Under the pieces are notes generated by a model. It had not been told where the DNA came from. It was given only the letters and a program-made list of their open reading frames with translations, and did not search any database. Below, piece by piece: positions 35,885 to 48,040 of a stretch of 64,000 nt of DNA (positions are counted from its first letter, which is position 1; every line of letters begins with the position of its first letter). A program made the position numbers and the translations under genes. The stretch lies in contig NC_068558.1 in NCBI RefSeq assembly GCF_022201045.2, positions 41,063,501 through 41,127,500 of the forward strand, given 5' to 3'. The DNA is from Citrus sinensis (lineage: Eukaryota > Streptophyta > Magnoliopsida > Sapindales > Rutaceae).

Positions 35885-38800
35885 ATGGCAAGAGCATCCA
35901 GATTCAGTCAGTGTACTCTTCTGGTGCTTGCTTATATTTTGCTTCAGGTCAATCATTCGGAGCAACTGCAGTCTTCTCAGGCTCAGACCCTTTTGAGGAT
36001 TCAAGGGCTTTTAAACAATCCAGCTGTTTTAAGCAGCTGGAATATCACCACTGAGTTCTGCAATACAGAACCAACCTCGTCTTTAACTGTAGTATGCTAC
36101 GAAGAGAGCATAACCCAGCTGCATATAGTCGGCAACAAGAGAGCTCCTATGTTGCCTCTAAGCTTTTCCATGGATTCCTTTGTGACGACTCTTGTTAAGC
36201 TTCCGGACTTGAAAGTCCTCAGGCTGGTTTCTCTAGGTCTATGGGGTCCCTTGTCTGGTAAAATTTCACGTTTATCGTCACTGGAAATACTTAATATGAG
36301 CTCAAATTTCCTGAATGGTGCTATACCTCAGGAGCTTTCAATTTTAACTAGCCTTCAAACACTCATACTTGATGAAAACATGCTTGCTGGTCGCGTTCCA
36401 GATTGGTTGGGTTCATTACCGGCTTTGGCTGTTTTGAGCTTGAGGAATAATATGTTCAATGGGACTTTGCCTGATTCGTTTAGTTACTTGGAGAATCTTA
36501 GAGTTCTTGCGCTTTCAAACAATCACTTTTACGGAGAAGTTCCTGACTTCAGCGGTTTGACTTACCTTCAAGTACTTGACTTGGAAAATAATGCTTTGGG
36601 ACCTCAGTTCCCTAAAGTTGGTAAAAAGTTGGTTACAATGATACTGAGCAAAAACAAGTTTAGGTCTGCCATTTCTGCTGAAGTGAGTTCCTATTATCAG
36701 CTTCAGCGGCTAGATCTCTCATCTAATAGATTTGTTGGACCATTCCCTCAAGCACTTTTATCCTTGCCTTCTATTACTTATTTGAATATTGCTGATAACA
36801 AACTCACCGGGAAGCTTTTCGATGATCTTTCTTGCAATCCCGAACTTGGATTTGTGGACTTGTCATCAAATCTGCTGACTGGACAGTTGCCGAATTGTCT
36901 ACTTGCAGGTTCTAAAAACAGGGTTGTCCTGTATGCCAGAAATTGTCTAGCAGCTGGAAATGAAAATCAACACCCGCTTTCCTTTTGTCAGAATGAGGCT
37001 TTGGCAGTGGGAATTTTACCTCTGCAAAAGAAGCAGAAACAAGTTTCCAAAGCAGTTCTTGCGTTGAGTATAATAGGAGGAATTATTGGGGGAATCTCAC
37101 TGGTTGTGATAGCTTTCTTGCTTGTTAGGAGAACTAAGTCCAAGCAAACAATGAAGAAGACTCCAACAAGATTAATTCAAGAAAATGCTTCAACTGGGTA
37201 CACCTCGAAGTTCCTCTCAGATGCAAGTAAGGCTTCATCTCCCCTTAATCCCCCTGCCAAGTAATTCCCATTCTGTGTTTCTGTTGAAATCAAGCATGAA
37301 TCTGGGCACACCTCAAAGCTGCTACTGGAGTCATGCATTGTGCAAGCTTTAATGTATTTATGCATGTGTCCACACACGATGTAGTGTTGCATTTTTAGGA
37401 CATAGGACCATAAGTTTTAATTGAAAGGCTGTCTTTGAATACTCTATTTTGATCATCCAACTTGAAGCCCTCACATAGAAATTATTGACCAGTCAGTTGC
37501 AAGAAATTGAGTGATGATTGTGTTCTTGTCTTAAAGCCAGTTAATGATATTCTTGAACTGTTAAATTTTTGTCCAAGTTTTAAGCTATATTAAAATTGAC
37601 CATATGATCATTTGTGCCCCCTGAAGGATATATTTCTCAAACAATGAAGTTGGGAGCACTTGGTCTTCCCGCTTATCGAACCTTTTCCTTGGAAGAGCTT
37701 GAGGAAGCTACAAACAACTTCGACACCTCTGCTTTCATGGGTGAAGGTTCTCAAGGGCAGGTATGCTACTCTGGTATAATATACATATGATGCCTACTTT
37801 CATGTCGCAATGATGCACAGTATGACAGTTCTGATAAAATTGTATTTTCCCTTTGCGTGATCCGTTCAAAGAACGGAAAAGGAAAAGTTGGTCCAGCATT
37901 TCTCTACACCTCACATATTTTATGCTTGCAGATGTACAGGGGTCGCCTGAAGAATGGTACCTTTGTTGCCATTAGGTGTCTTAAAATGAAAAAATGCCAC
38001 AGCACTCGAAACTTCATGCACCATATAGAGCTGATATCAAAACTCAGACATCGTCATTTAGTCAGTGCTCTTGGACACTGCTTTGAATGCTACTTTGATG
38101 ATTCAAGTGTTAGCAGAATATTTCTCATCTTCGAATACGTTCCAAACGGCACACTAAGGAGCTGGATATCTGGTAATTCATGAAAATCTTTGATTCATTT
38201 CTCAGGGTGGAGGATATAAAGTAATTGAAGCCACTCTTTTGTACTCCTCTGCTCTATAAGCCGGCTTTATGGGGTCTTCAAAAGTAGCTGTGAATTTTTT
38301 AACCTTGATCCTGCGTGTAGTCATTGAATAAAGTAATCAATCAGGCCAGATAGTCAGTTTCCTGCAAGTAATTAATTTACTTAAAGAGAATAATTCGTGG
38401 TTTTTAAAATATGTTGTTCAAAGTCATCAAGAAAAGACCGAATCTGAATCATGTTCCATAGTAATCACAAGAAATTACTATTTTATGTCATCCATCCTGA
38501 CTGCTTGTTATATCCAGTTAATTAGATTTTGCCTTTATGTTCTGGCTGGTTTCAAAGTCTTAGATACTTATGTGCAGAAGGGCATGCCCACCAATCACTT
38601 ACTTGGACACAACGTATATCAGCTGCAATAGGGGTGGCAAAGGGCATACAATTTTTACATACAGGGATTGTGCCTGGTGTATTTTCAAATAATTTGAAAA
38701 TAACAGACATTCTACTAGATCAGAACCTTGTTGCAAAAATTAGCAGTTATAACCTGCCTTTATTAGCAGAAAATGCCGAGAAGGTAAAAAGTAGAGAATC

Positions 38801-39977
38801 TTACTTTGCATCATTCTGTCCATCTTTTCCAGTACCATGCACTTTTCAGTTGATTTGTAGCTTGCTTCATCTGTGCAGGTTGGTCATGTAATCCCTTATT
38901 CTGGATCCATAGATCCTACAAATAGTGCAAGGTAGGTAATAGCTTCAATATTCTGACAAATGTTGTTGCAGTTCATTAGAAATATTAAAAAACAAAAAAG
39001 GAAAAACTAAAAAGGAAGCCTTAATGGGCAACTAAAATTGCTAAAAAGAATATGTTGGGTATAAAAGGTATAAGATCATGCACTAATAAATCATGCTGCA
39101 TGAATATCTACTGCTATGAGAAAATAAGTGATGACAATCTTCAAATTTCCTCAAGTTTCTGCTCTTAGAATTTTCTAGTCATACAATTCTACCAAAACAA
39201 ATTCATTCTGATTTAAATTGATGTAAGAACTGTTCTCTCTACACTCTTATTTGGCAGGGGGAAACTTGAAGAAAAGATTGACATTTATGACTTTGGATTA
39301 ATTTTACTCGAAATTATTGTTGGGAGGCCATTAAAATCCAGGAAAGAAGTGGATCTTCTGAAAAATCAGGTAATGGTTCTGCTTGTTTACATTACTTTCT
39401 TTCAAAAATCTTTCATATCCATTCTTCTTTCTCAGTCATTATATAAAGAATTCAGAATGCCGGGGAAATTTGATCACTCTTTGGTGCACAGCTAACACAG
39501 TAACACCCTAGGATTTGTGTTCTAAAATTGCGTCTACTCAGGCTCTTCTAGATTTATGCCAACTCCACTGCTAAAACTTGAATGTTTCTCTTCTTTGCAT
39601 CCTTAGTCTGGTGGCTTACAACTATGTCATGTTAACATTGACCGAAACCTCTTCATGATTACAAGCTGGTTACTCATGACAGCATACCTTTTGACTTTCT
39701 GTAGTTACAAGCTGTCGTTACTGCTGATGAATCAGCACGACGGAGCATGGTTGATCCAGCAGTTAACAAGGCATGTTTGGATGAGTCACTGAAGACAATG
39801 ATGGAAGTCTGTGTCAGGTGTCTGCTTAAGAACCCAGCAGAGAGACCTTCAGTTGAGGACGTGCTATGGAATTTGCAGTTTGCTGCTCAAGTTCAGGATG
39901 CATGGCATTCTCAGAGCAGTGAAGGGTCTCCAATCTCACCTCCACGGCCATCACGCCAACACCTTTCCTTTCATTAG
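35885..39977 (+). CDS. LRR receptor-like protein with a degenerate (pseudo)kinase domain, 7 coding exons, about 786 aa
   Basis: Exons: 35885-37226, 37627-37760, 37932-38172, 38578-38783, 38879-38931, 39258-39369, 39705-39977. A signal peptide (residues about 1-25, LLVLAYILLQVNHS) precedes about ten leucine-rich repeats (LEILNMSSNFLNGAIP, LQRLDLSSNRFVGPFP). One membrane span follows at about residues 392-415, then the kinase-like domain. The glycine loop is intact (GEGSQGQMYRG), but the usual VAIK lysine is Arg (VAIRCLKM), the HRD loop reads VPGVFSNN and the DFG position reads SYN. Catalysis is therefore unlikely. It resembles Arabidopsis At3g03770 and its relatives At1g14390 and At2g02780, annotated as probable inactive LRR receptor-like kinases. 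Such proteins usually act as co-receptors or scaffolds; no ligand is known to me. Confidence 0.92.
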
Positions 39978-41554
39978 TTGCAACATTCAGGTTCTCACAC
40001 TGCTATATATATACCTGTTAACAAATCTTTTGATATAAATACACATCTTATTTCCTACAAACTCTCCAGTAAATGTTGAGTTTCTGGTCTTCAATCTTGG
40101 CTTTACATTGTGCCTAATGATTTGAAACAAAAAATTTGAAATGCAGGACATGCTGTACATGGCTTGGTGACAATTGTGCCTGAACATTTTCTATCACTCC
40201 TACCTCTTTCCTTCCATGTAATTTTTGCGACAAACAACTCTAAAGTTACAGTTGAAGATAACATTTTTCAGGGAGACCAAAAGCTAGCTGTCTCTTGTTA
40301 TGCTAAACATCTTGTTTCCAGTTCACGACAGTGGGATCCCAGCACATATCCTGGATTATAGATCAATGGTTGCAGGTCACGTATCCCAGTCAAATCATCT
40401 ATGCATTTGTTTAATATTTTTCCTCAATGATGATCAATGGGGATATGTTGTCTGCGTCCATTACTCTTTCTTTACTATTGTAAGGTGCAGCTAAAAGTAA
40501 TGATGTACAAGCTTTTTCTATGTTATTGTATACAAATATCTAAGCCCAATGTTTTGGCAGGAGATGGTTGTTCACTTTCGAACGTTTTGCTTCTTTCTGG
40601 GATCCGGGTTGAATCTCAAATTTTTACAATTTACAACCTCAAAATCGTTTAGCCGTAGGTGTGGCCTGTCAAAATTCAAGTTTCAAGATCAGTCTGTTTG
40701 AATAACATTCAGTTAAAAGCTACAAGTTTAGTGAGATATCATCAACCTAAACCGAATTCCGAGATCCATCTGCAGCCATTAATATTCCATCCAACTTACA
40801 ATGCAATGGGCGTATCAGATATTGCCAGGACAAGAAGTCTCCATTCACTCATTAGACTAAGACAGGATTTTATCCCATGTCTTATCGCGTCTGCTCACTT
40901 TTTCTATGCAATCGCTTTCCTGGCTCATGGCCCCCATAATTCGCGGTCCTCAATGTCAGTTGTCATCCTCTTGATTACCTTTATATTTCATTTCTTCTTC
41001 AAATAATAATGTTTCAAGGTTTCATGTCCATGGATGTCCACACGCTCAAGCTCGAGGAAACTCCAAAAGGGAGGTAAAAGGAAAATGAGGTTGTAATGGA
41101 GAAGAAAGGGAATTTGGTGAAAAAATAATCACCATAAAACACAATGCAAAATAAGAGTTGCTAAAAGACGGCCATTCACAACATTCAAAAATCCCACAAA
41201 ACAATTCCAGTGAGTAAGCTCCTCTGTTTCCTCTTTTGAGAGTTGAAGATTGTCTTTAAGACATCACTGTACTCCTATAAAAATGCTACAAATAAATTAC
41301 AGTTAGATGAAAAATGTTTCAAAAGTAGAATTTGAAAAAAAAAAATGAGAAATTAGCAAGAGGTTCAACCAGAGCTGTTTACAAATCATCCCAAGAAATC
41401 CTCTACTCTGATAACAATGCACCTGAAAATCAGATTTATAAACCACACCACTATTGGACAAATCCAGGGAACAACCTCACTTCAGAACCAGCCCTCCCAG
41501 TAACATTTTCCACTTTTATTTCTACAGCACAACCAGAGTGCTTTTATTAGGCTT
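39978..41554. other. Convergent 3' flanks of the receptor-like kinase and UBC2 copy A
   Basis: Both flanking genes end here, tail to tail. A 115-codon frame at 40659-41006 has no recognisable domain and I do not call it a gene. The part from about 41100 to 41554 is probably UBC2 3' untranslated sequence, since it is kept in copy B (47580-48040). Confidence 0.5.
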
Positions 41555-44500
41555 TTAGTCTGCTGTCCAGCTCTGCTCCACTATTTCCCGCACTCTTCGG
41601 TTGTACTCTCGCTTATTCTCACTGAACAGCCGAGCTGCTTCAGAGTTTGCAGGAGAGTTTGGATTTGGATCACAAAGCAGAGACTGGTAAAGACATAAGT
41701 AGCATCGGGTTAGCATCATCTTGTACATCCACTGACAACCCCCCAAGCTCATTTATTTCAGGATCGACCATAACTCACATGAAATCTCATGCAAAAACCA
41801 AATTGTCAAGTGCAAACATAGCATATTTGCAAGCCATATTACTAACCAATTATTTTAAAGAACAAATTATAACCAAACTATAAGTGTTTGAAATGTTGAT
41901 GAAGAAGATGATGCAAGATTCCATCATTTTGTGAGTGAGTCAGTCAGTCAGAGGGGGAAAAGAAAAGTCAGTCACAAACTGGTAACAAGGATAATTTCAG
42001 TTTGAATAAGCATGTATACTGATTACCAGCTACCATCAACAAAGAGCAAAAAGATAAAAAGAAAATGCCAAAATCATAACAAATGCTCCACAATGCCATC
42101 ATTGTTATGAGAAAGACAAATTTGAAAACTTTTCATTGCATTTTAAGTCAAAAGACAAATTTGAAAACTTTCCATTGCATTTTAAGTTAAAAAAAAAAAA
42201 AAAAAAGATTCCAGATTAAGAGTGCCAACAGTAATACTACCCAGGATAATTGTCATTGTACGATTTTGACCCCATGCACATGAGTTTAGGAATGAGCATG
42301 AAATTTTTCAGGTTCGTCTATGTACAGTAAAAAGTGCTCTATATCACAGTTTTATGTTAGCTTTCGCATGGATTAAAAATTAGATAACTAGAATTCCAGC
42401 CTTGTTTTGTCTAGTCCATAGAAACACTTGAAAACAGTCGCGTGTTTGATACTAAATCTCAAAAATCAGTTTGTTTACAGCATTTTTCAGATGAGACAAC
42501 TGACTATAGATTCCTCAAATTTCTTTAATGGAAAATACTTAAAACCATTCATATCAATGCATCAAACAGTAATATTTATGTGTCTTATTTCAGAACATAA
42601 ACTTAAACATCAAATAATAAAGTGACCAGGTCATAAAATCACAGATAAAAGAGAAGCAAGATATGTTGGGAAGCAAACAAAGGAGAAACACCATGCAATT
42701 AGCCTTTCTTATGCACATAAAAGATACAAAGGAACACAGTAGGCAAACCAAATAATATGAAGTCATCATTTGATGAAACAGGAACTTTGGTCTATGCAAA
42801 CCAGCAGATTTTCTATTTCGAAGATTGTCTTAAAACATGGAAGATTCACATTTATTTTCAGTTAATATATGAAAACATATATATTGATGCAAAAAAGATG
42901 CCTTCACAGTGCAGGCTTGTTGACCATCAAAAGCCTTCTGACCTCATAAGCACTTGGAATTGCGTCAGGGTAAGACAATCTGAAATACTTTTAGCCACTA
43001 ATATCATGGGTGTGATTCAGTTGCCAATTCAAACTATCTCCACGTTTCAGTTAAGTAGAAGGACTTATAAAAAGAAGAAAGGGGGAAACAGGAAACATTA
43101 CAAAAATACGGAAAAGGGGGAAACAGAAAACATTTAACAGGGGAAACCTTAAAAAATGCGTTAGTCATATTATCTATTCTCTTTTCTTTTTCCCCCCTTC
43201 AAAGCAAAAAAGCAATTTGCTTTCAATAACTAACATTAATTATAAGAAATTACGCAGGCAGAACACATCCAATATCAATCAATGATTAACAAGAAATAGA
43301 ATCCTTTTCCCACAATCAAGAAAAACGAAAGAAAAGTCAAACAAATTTGCACCTGAATAGAGGTCAGTATAGCTGCAACATCATATATAGGACTCCACTG
43401 ATTTTGTAAAATATCCAAACAAATACTTCCATCTGCATAGACTGATCAAACCATGGGCACAAGTCAGAAATCAGAGTCAATCATTACGAAGACCATGTGC
43501 AATATAATAACAAGCAACATATCATTTATCACCAAATTTCAAAGAGAACAATAACAAGAAAAATATAATTAATCAATAAATAGAAAAATAATTTACAAAT
43601 AACATACTATTTGGATGAAACATCCGTGAGACGAAACGAACTGTTGGGGGTTTATTTGGATAATCCTCTGTGAATTGTAGAGTCAACTTGAACGTACCTG
43701 AAGAAATTCAAGAAAATGCTTAGATGACAAATGCAAAAACCTAAATATTTCAACTGTAAAGACAAAGGATAAGGCATAAGCAATCATTTTTGTTAAGTAG
43801 GAGTATTTAGGCCTCAAATGCGACTGAAAGCAAGGTTAGCACGATATAGAAACAGAGGTATAATTATTTACTAAAGCAGATTGTCCACCATCATGCAGCA
43901 ATCGATCTAAAGCCACTTCGGCAATTAAAATTCCATCAAAAACACCATTTACATAATTTTGGAACGTGAAAGCATCGTTTACAAGATAGCTCATTCTGCT
44001 CATATTGACAGTCCTTCTGATCAAAGATGATGACAAAAAAAAAAGAGGTGATCGAATTTTCTCAACATCAAACCAGAAAAAAAAAAAAAACCACTAGCAC
44101 AAACATGGACAAGGTAATTAAATTGTAACAATATATACAAGTTATGACCCACAACAGCAAATGCAACACAAGCCAAGAACCATAGGAATTCAACCATGTT
44201 CTATACACAGAATCAGCTTAGTTACAGGCAAAATAAAAAAGTCAGCTCATCAAAGCTTTCGCTTAATTATACATTAAAACTAATGAACGAAACCTAACAA
44301 GCAAAAGCTGAGTGAAAAATGAAATCAAAAGCATAAAATTATTTCTATAAAGTAAAAAGATAATAAAATTCCCACCTCCGTCCCAGGGAGTATCATCGGG
44401 CCTGCAAAACACCACGAAAAAGGAAAAAAAAAATTCAAAACAAAAACCAAAAGAAGTACAAAAAAGAAGAAGAGGAAGAAAAGAAAGAGTACCCAAAAAT

Positions 44501-44617
44501 AACGGCGTTCCACAACATGATGTTGTTGTCTTGAGGGGCACCGCTGATGCCGGCGGGTGGATCTTGCTGGAGGCGCTTGAAGTCCCGCATCAGCCGCTTC
44601 TTCGCCGGTGTTGACAT
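41555..44617 (-). CDS. UBC2: Ubiquitin-conjugating enzyme E2, RAD6/UBC2 type (copy A), 5 exons, 152 aa
   Basis: Exons in transcript order: 44493-44617, 44376-44401, 43608-43697, 43353-43441, 41555-41683. The product starts [20 protein letters not shown] and ends [11 protein letters not shown]. It is exactly 152 residues, the usual length of plant UBC1/UBC2, and lacks the acidic tail of yeast Rad6. The catalytic cysteine lies in [20 protein letters not shown] (MFHPNIYADG) and PGxPxxNNI-like ([26 protein letters not shown]) blocks are present. Rad6-type E2s monoubiquitinate histone H2B with HUB1/HUB2 and act in DNA-damage tolerance. The predicted protein is identical to that of copy B. Confidence 0.96.
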
Positions 44618-44760
44618 GGCGACGTCGTGTTCTACAGAGAGAGAACGAGAGAGGAAAGTTCTAGAGAAAAGAGGGATCTGAGCAAAAATCTAATCTAAAG
44701 AAACTGCATACGAGTTGCCATGACATAGCAATAGGCCCAGGCAATAGGCATAACCTGTGC

Positions 44761-45019
44761 AACACCGCCAGCTAGTTTTGGTTTGTGAATTGTGAGTCCC
44801 ACTCACACACTCAGCTAGTCACAGCCGCCTTCTACTTTTTATTTATTACGCGTGGGATCTGAGCTGTTCAAACTTCAAATTGTTTTATGTCATTTACCGC
44901 AACGTTGTGCTTGGGGCCACGTAATTTTGTTATGTGTTTCGAAAGAAATTAACCGCCGCCACCACCAATTACTTTATTTTTTAAGAAAGAATCATCCATT
45001 TTACCAGTAATTGTTTGTA
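44761..45019. other. Unique spacer and promoter of UBC2 copy A
   Basis: Sequence upstream of the duplicated part of the copy A promoter, without coding content. It ends at the 9-bp target duplication of the Mutator-like element. Confidence 0.4.
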
Positions 45020-45734
45020 GGGTTATTTTTAACCAGTACCCAAATGTTTTAATATTTTTTATTATACACCCACTTGTTTTGACAACTATTACCACGCACC
45101 CAAAACGTTAAAATTCTATGTTAGTTTAACGATCAAAAGGGTAAAACAGGAAATGCAAGTATGTAAGAACTAAAATAATAAAAATTATATTCATTTCCTT
45201 CTCCGTTTTCCTTTCCTTTTTAATTTTTTCTTCTCCATTTCAAACGTAAAACAAAAACAATGCAAGGGTAATTTGCTGTTGCCGAAATCCGATGACCGAC
45301 AACAAGGGTTGTTCGCCTTGTTCTCCTCTGCCGTCTTAAGTTTCACAAGTTGCAGCGTGGTCGCGGCAAGCGCAAGCAATTTGGTGGCGAAAATAGGTGG
45401 CGCACAAGAGTCGTGAGATGCTGGTAGCGGCAAGATGGCGACGATGCTGCTGGTGGTGTCACGATGGTGGGGATGGCGGTTGCAAAAATCATAGCCCTTG
45501 ATGGTGTCCCGATTGTAGAGATGGTGGTTGGTGGCTGCAATGCAAAACTAATAAAACCTAAAATTTTAGGGCATCTTTATTTTAGGGTATTTTAGTCTTT
45601 TCAATATATAATAGCTTATGCCGTTTTACTTAACGGCAAAAAGTAACGGAATGGGCGTGCAGTAATACTTATCAAAATAATTGGGTGCACGGTAAAATAT
45701 GTTGAAACACTTGGGTACTGGTTAAAAATAACCC
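45020..45734. mobile_element. Non-autonomous Mutator-like (MULE) element, 715 bp, with a GC-rich core
   Basis: The ends are inverted repeats: GGGTTATTTTTAACCAGTAC at the left and its exact reverse complement at the right, extending through CCCAA (25 bases or more). Identical 9-bp direct repeats TTGTTTGTA flank it at 45011-45019 and 45735-45743. A 9-bp target duplication indicates the Mutator superfamily. The core (about 45240-45540) is far richer in G+C (GTGGTCGCGGCAAGCGC, GGCAAGATGGCGACGATG) than the arms. That is the pattern of a Pack-MULE carrying captured host sequence, but I do not recognise the source. No transposase frame. Confidence 0.85.
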
Positions 45735-46129
45735 TTGTTTGTAATGCTGAAATATCTTGTACGGGAGTGGAGAGGATAAAGTATCTGAAACTCAATTTAA
45801 TTTAATCCGAATTGGGGTTCGCATCGAGTTCGGAAACTTTTCTCTACCCTTCACTAGCCCCCAACGTTCAGGTTCTTATGCTACTAAATTTTAATTCTAT
45901 AATATTATCCCTCTCCTCTCGACGACCCATAAATAAATACACACCTTATTTTGAAAAATTCTTTCCCATATTAACCCTCGAATAAATGCAGAATTTTCTG
46001 GTCTTTCATCTTGGCTTGACATAATGCATAATGGTCTGATGGGGGGAGTTACAGTACATGCATGTATCTCATACATGCATAAAAAATTATCGATAGATTA
46101 AATGGAGTAGATCCAATGGTTGAGATTCA

Positions 46130-47045
46130 TCTTAGCGTTAAAATAATAATAAAAATTTACAAGAAATGGAAACATGTAAAACTGGCAACTTGAAACTTTG
46201 AACTAATAAATATGAAACAACTACCATTAATATTGATATTATAACTATTAAACTTGAAACCAAAATAACTTGAAACTTTAGACAACGAACATGAAACTTG
46301 TGATCATAAACTTGCAATCTCAAGAATCATACAAATCATGTACCAATAATATATGAAACAACTACGATTAATCTTGATATTATGACCATTAAACTTGAAA
46401 ACAAAATAACTTGAAACATAAGGTAATGAACATAAAACTTGAGATCCTAAAAATCATACACATCATGAACCAATAAATATAAAACAACTACCATTAATAT
46501 TGATATTAGGATCATTAAACTTGAAACAATGAACATAAAATTTGAGATCATTAACTTGCAACCTTGAAAATCATGCAATTAATAGACCAATAAACATGAA
46601 ACACCTACCGTTAACTTAATATTGTGACCCTTAAACTTAAAACCACAAGGAATTTGAAACTGAAGGCAATACACATGAAACTCAGGGTCATAAACTTACA
46701 ACCCTGAAAATCATGCAATTAATGAGCCAATAAACATGAAACATCTATCATTAACTTGATATTAGAACCATTAAATTTGAAACCAAAAAAACTTGAAACG
46801 GAGGGTAATGGACATCAAATTAGGGATCATTAACTTGCAACACTGACAATTATACAATTAATAGACCAATAAATATGAAACACCTATTGTTAACTTATTA
46901 TTGGAACCATTAAACTTGAAACTGAGGGTAATAAATATAAAATTTGAGATCATTAACAACCCTAAGAATCATATAATTTATGGATTAATAAATACAAAAC
47001 ACCTACAGTTAACCTGATACCGGTACCATTAAACTTAAAACTATT
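46130..47045. repeat. Degenerate tandem array, about seven units of 120-150 bp, inserted in duplication copy B
   Basis: A unit containing TATTANNACCATTAAACTTGAAAC recurs at about 46232, 46372, 46499, 46618, 46755, 46890 and 47016. It alternates with AATCATGCAATTAATAGACC and CCAATAAACATGAAACACCT blocks. Palindromic ATGCATGTATG-type sequences lie on either side (46055-46080 and 47210-47226) and may be terminal inverted repeats of a carrier element of about 1.2 kb. Copy A lacks all of it. Confidence 0.7.
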
Positions 47046-48040
47046 ATTTTTATTGTTATATGGCCTATATTAGTAAAATAAGTATTATTTTATTTATTAT
47101 ATTATTTCATAATTTTTTAATCGTTTAAGGAGCTCCAAGTTCTTTTTTCTTTTTTTTCAACTGTTTGGCTGCCAAGTGGCAATGTTATTTTAATTTTTTT
47201 ATTCCTTGCATGTATGTATGCATGTATTATAGCAAAGGCCTGATTGCAAGCAAAAACATTTTAGGGTCCTACATAGGACGTGCTCATCCCGTTCGCTCAT
47301 AGCCTAGCAACAATCGATTCGCGCCTCAAAACATTTTCTATCACTCTTCTCTTGCCCATTTTGTGACAATCATCACCACAAGGTTAACAGTTGAAGAGGA
47401 GAGACAAAAAGCTAGCTGCCTAACTGCCAACGCCTGTTAAGTTACATCCTGCATCCCATCAAGTATGGTCCTGTAGCCACCTCCTAACTTAATTGCCTCC
47501 CTTCATCCCTATTTCAGGGAATATAGTTACAAGGTTTCACCTCCAGCAATGCGGACATTGTCAAGCTCAAGCATATTGAAAAACATAGATAAAAAAGAGA
47601 GAGGTTATAATAAATTCCAACAGTAATGGAGAAAAAAGGGCTTTGACAGAATAAGCAATCACCATAAAAATACAATGCAAGATGGCCGTTCACAACATCC
47701 AAAAATCCGACTAAATAATTCCAATGAAAAAGAGCTCCTCTGAGGTTGTCTTAAGACATACATCACTGATTCACTGCAGCAATAATACCCCTATACAAAT
47801 GCTACAGATAAATTACAGTTACATGAAAGATGTTGAAAAGAAGATGGAAATGTTGAGAAATTAACAAGAGGTTCAACCAGAGCTATCTGGGAGGAAGAAT
47901 CCGAAGAGATTCTCTAATAACAATGCACCTGAAATCAGATTGATTACGGCGTACACTACTATTGAACAAACCAGCCACACCAGCCCCAGTTTTCATCTTT
48001 TATTTCTACAGCATAACCGGCCGGTGCTTTCATTGGACTT

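Larger units (their letters stand above)
39978..44760. repeat. Tandem segmental duplication, copy A
   Basis: Runs from the end of the receptor-like kinase gene through the first UBC2 gene and its promoter. It aligns colinearly with 45850-50225. Examples: CAACATTCAGGTTCTCA (39980) against CAACGTTCAGGTTCTTA (45863); ATTTTCTATCACTC at 40188 and 47335; AAAAGCTAGCTG at 40279 and 47407; all five UBC exons with their flanks. Intron sequence has diverged noticeably. The left breakpoint lies at or very near the kinase stop codon. Confidence 0.8.

Noticed and set aside
40659-41006. 115-codon open frame downstream of the receptor-like kinase
   Set aside because: Lies in the duplicated 3' flank, has no recognisable domain, and I see no matching frame kept in the second copy of the duplication.
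45191-45540. Minus-strand open frames of 65-80 codons in the GC-rich core of the Mutator-like element
   Set aside because: Two overlapping frames with low-complexity Pro/Ser/Thr content and no domain; better described as possible captured sequence than as a gene.
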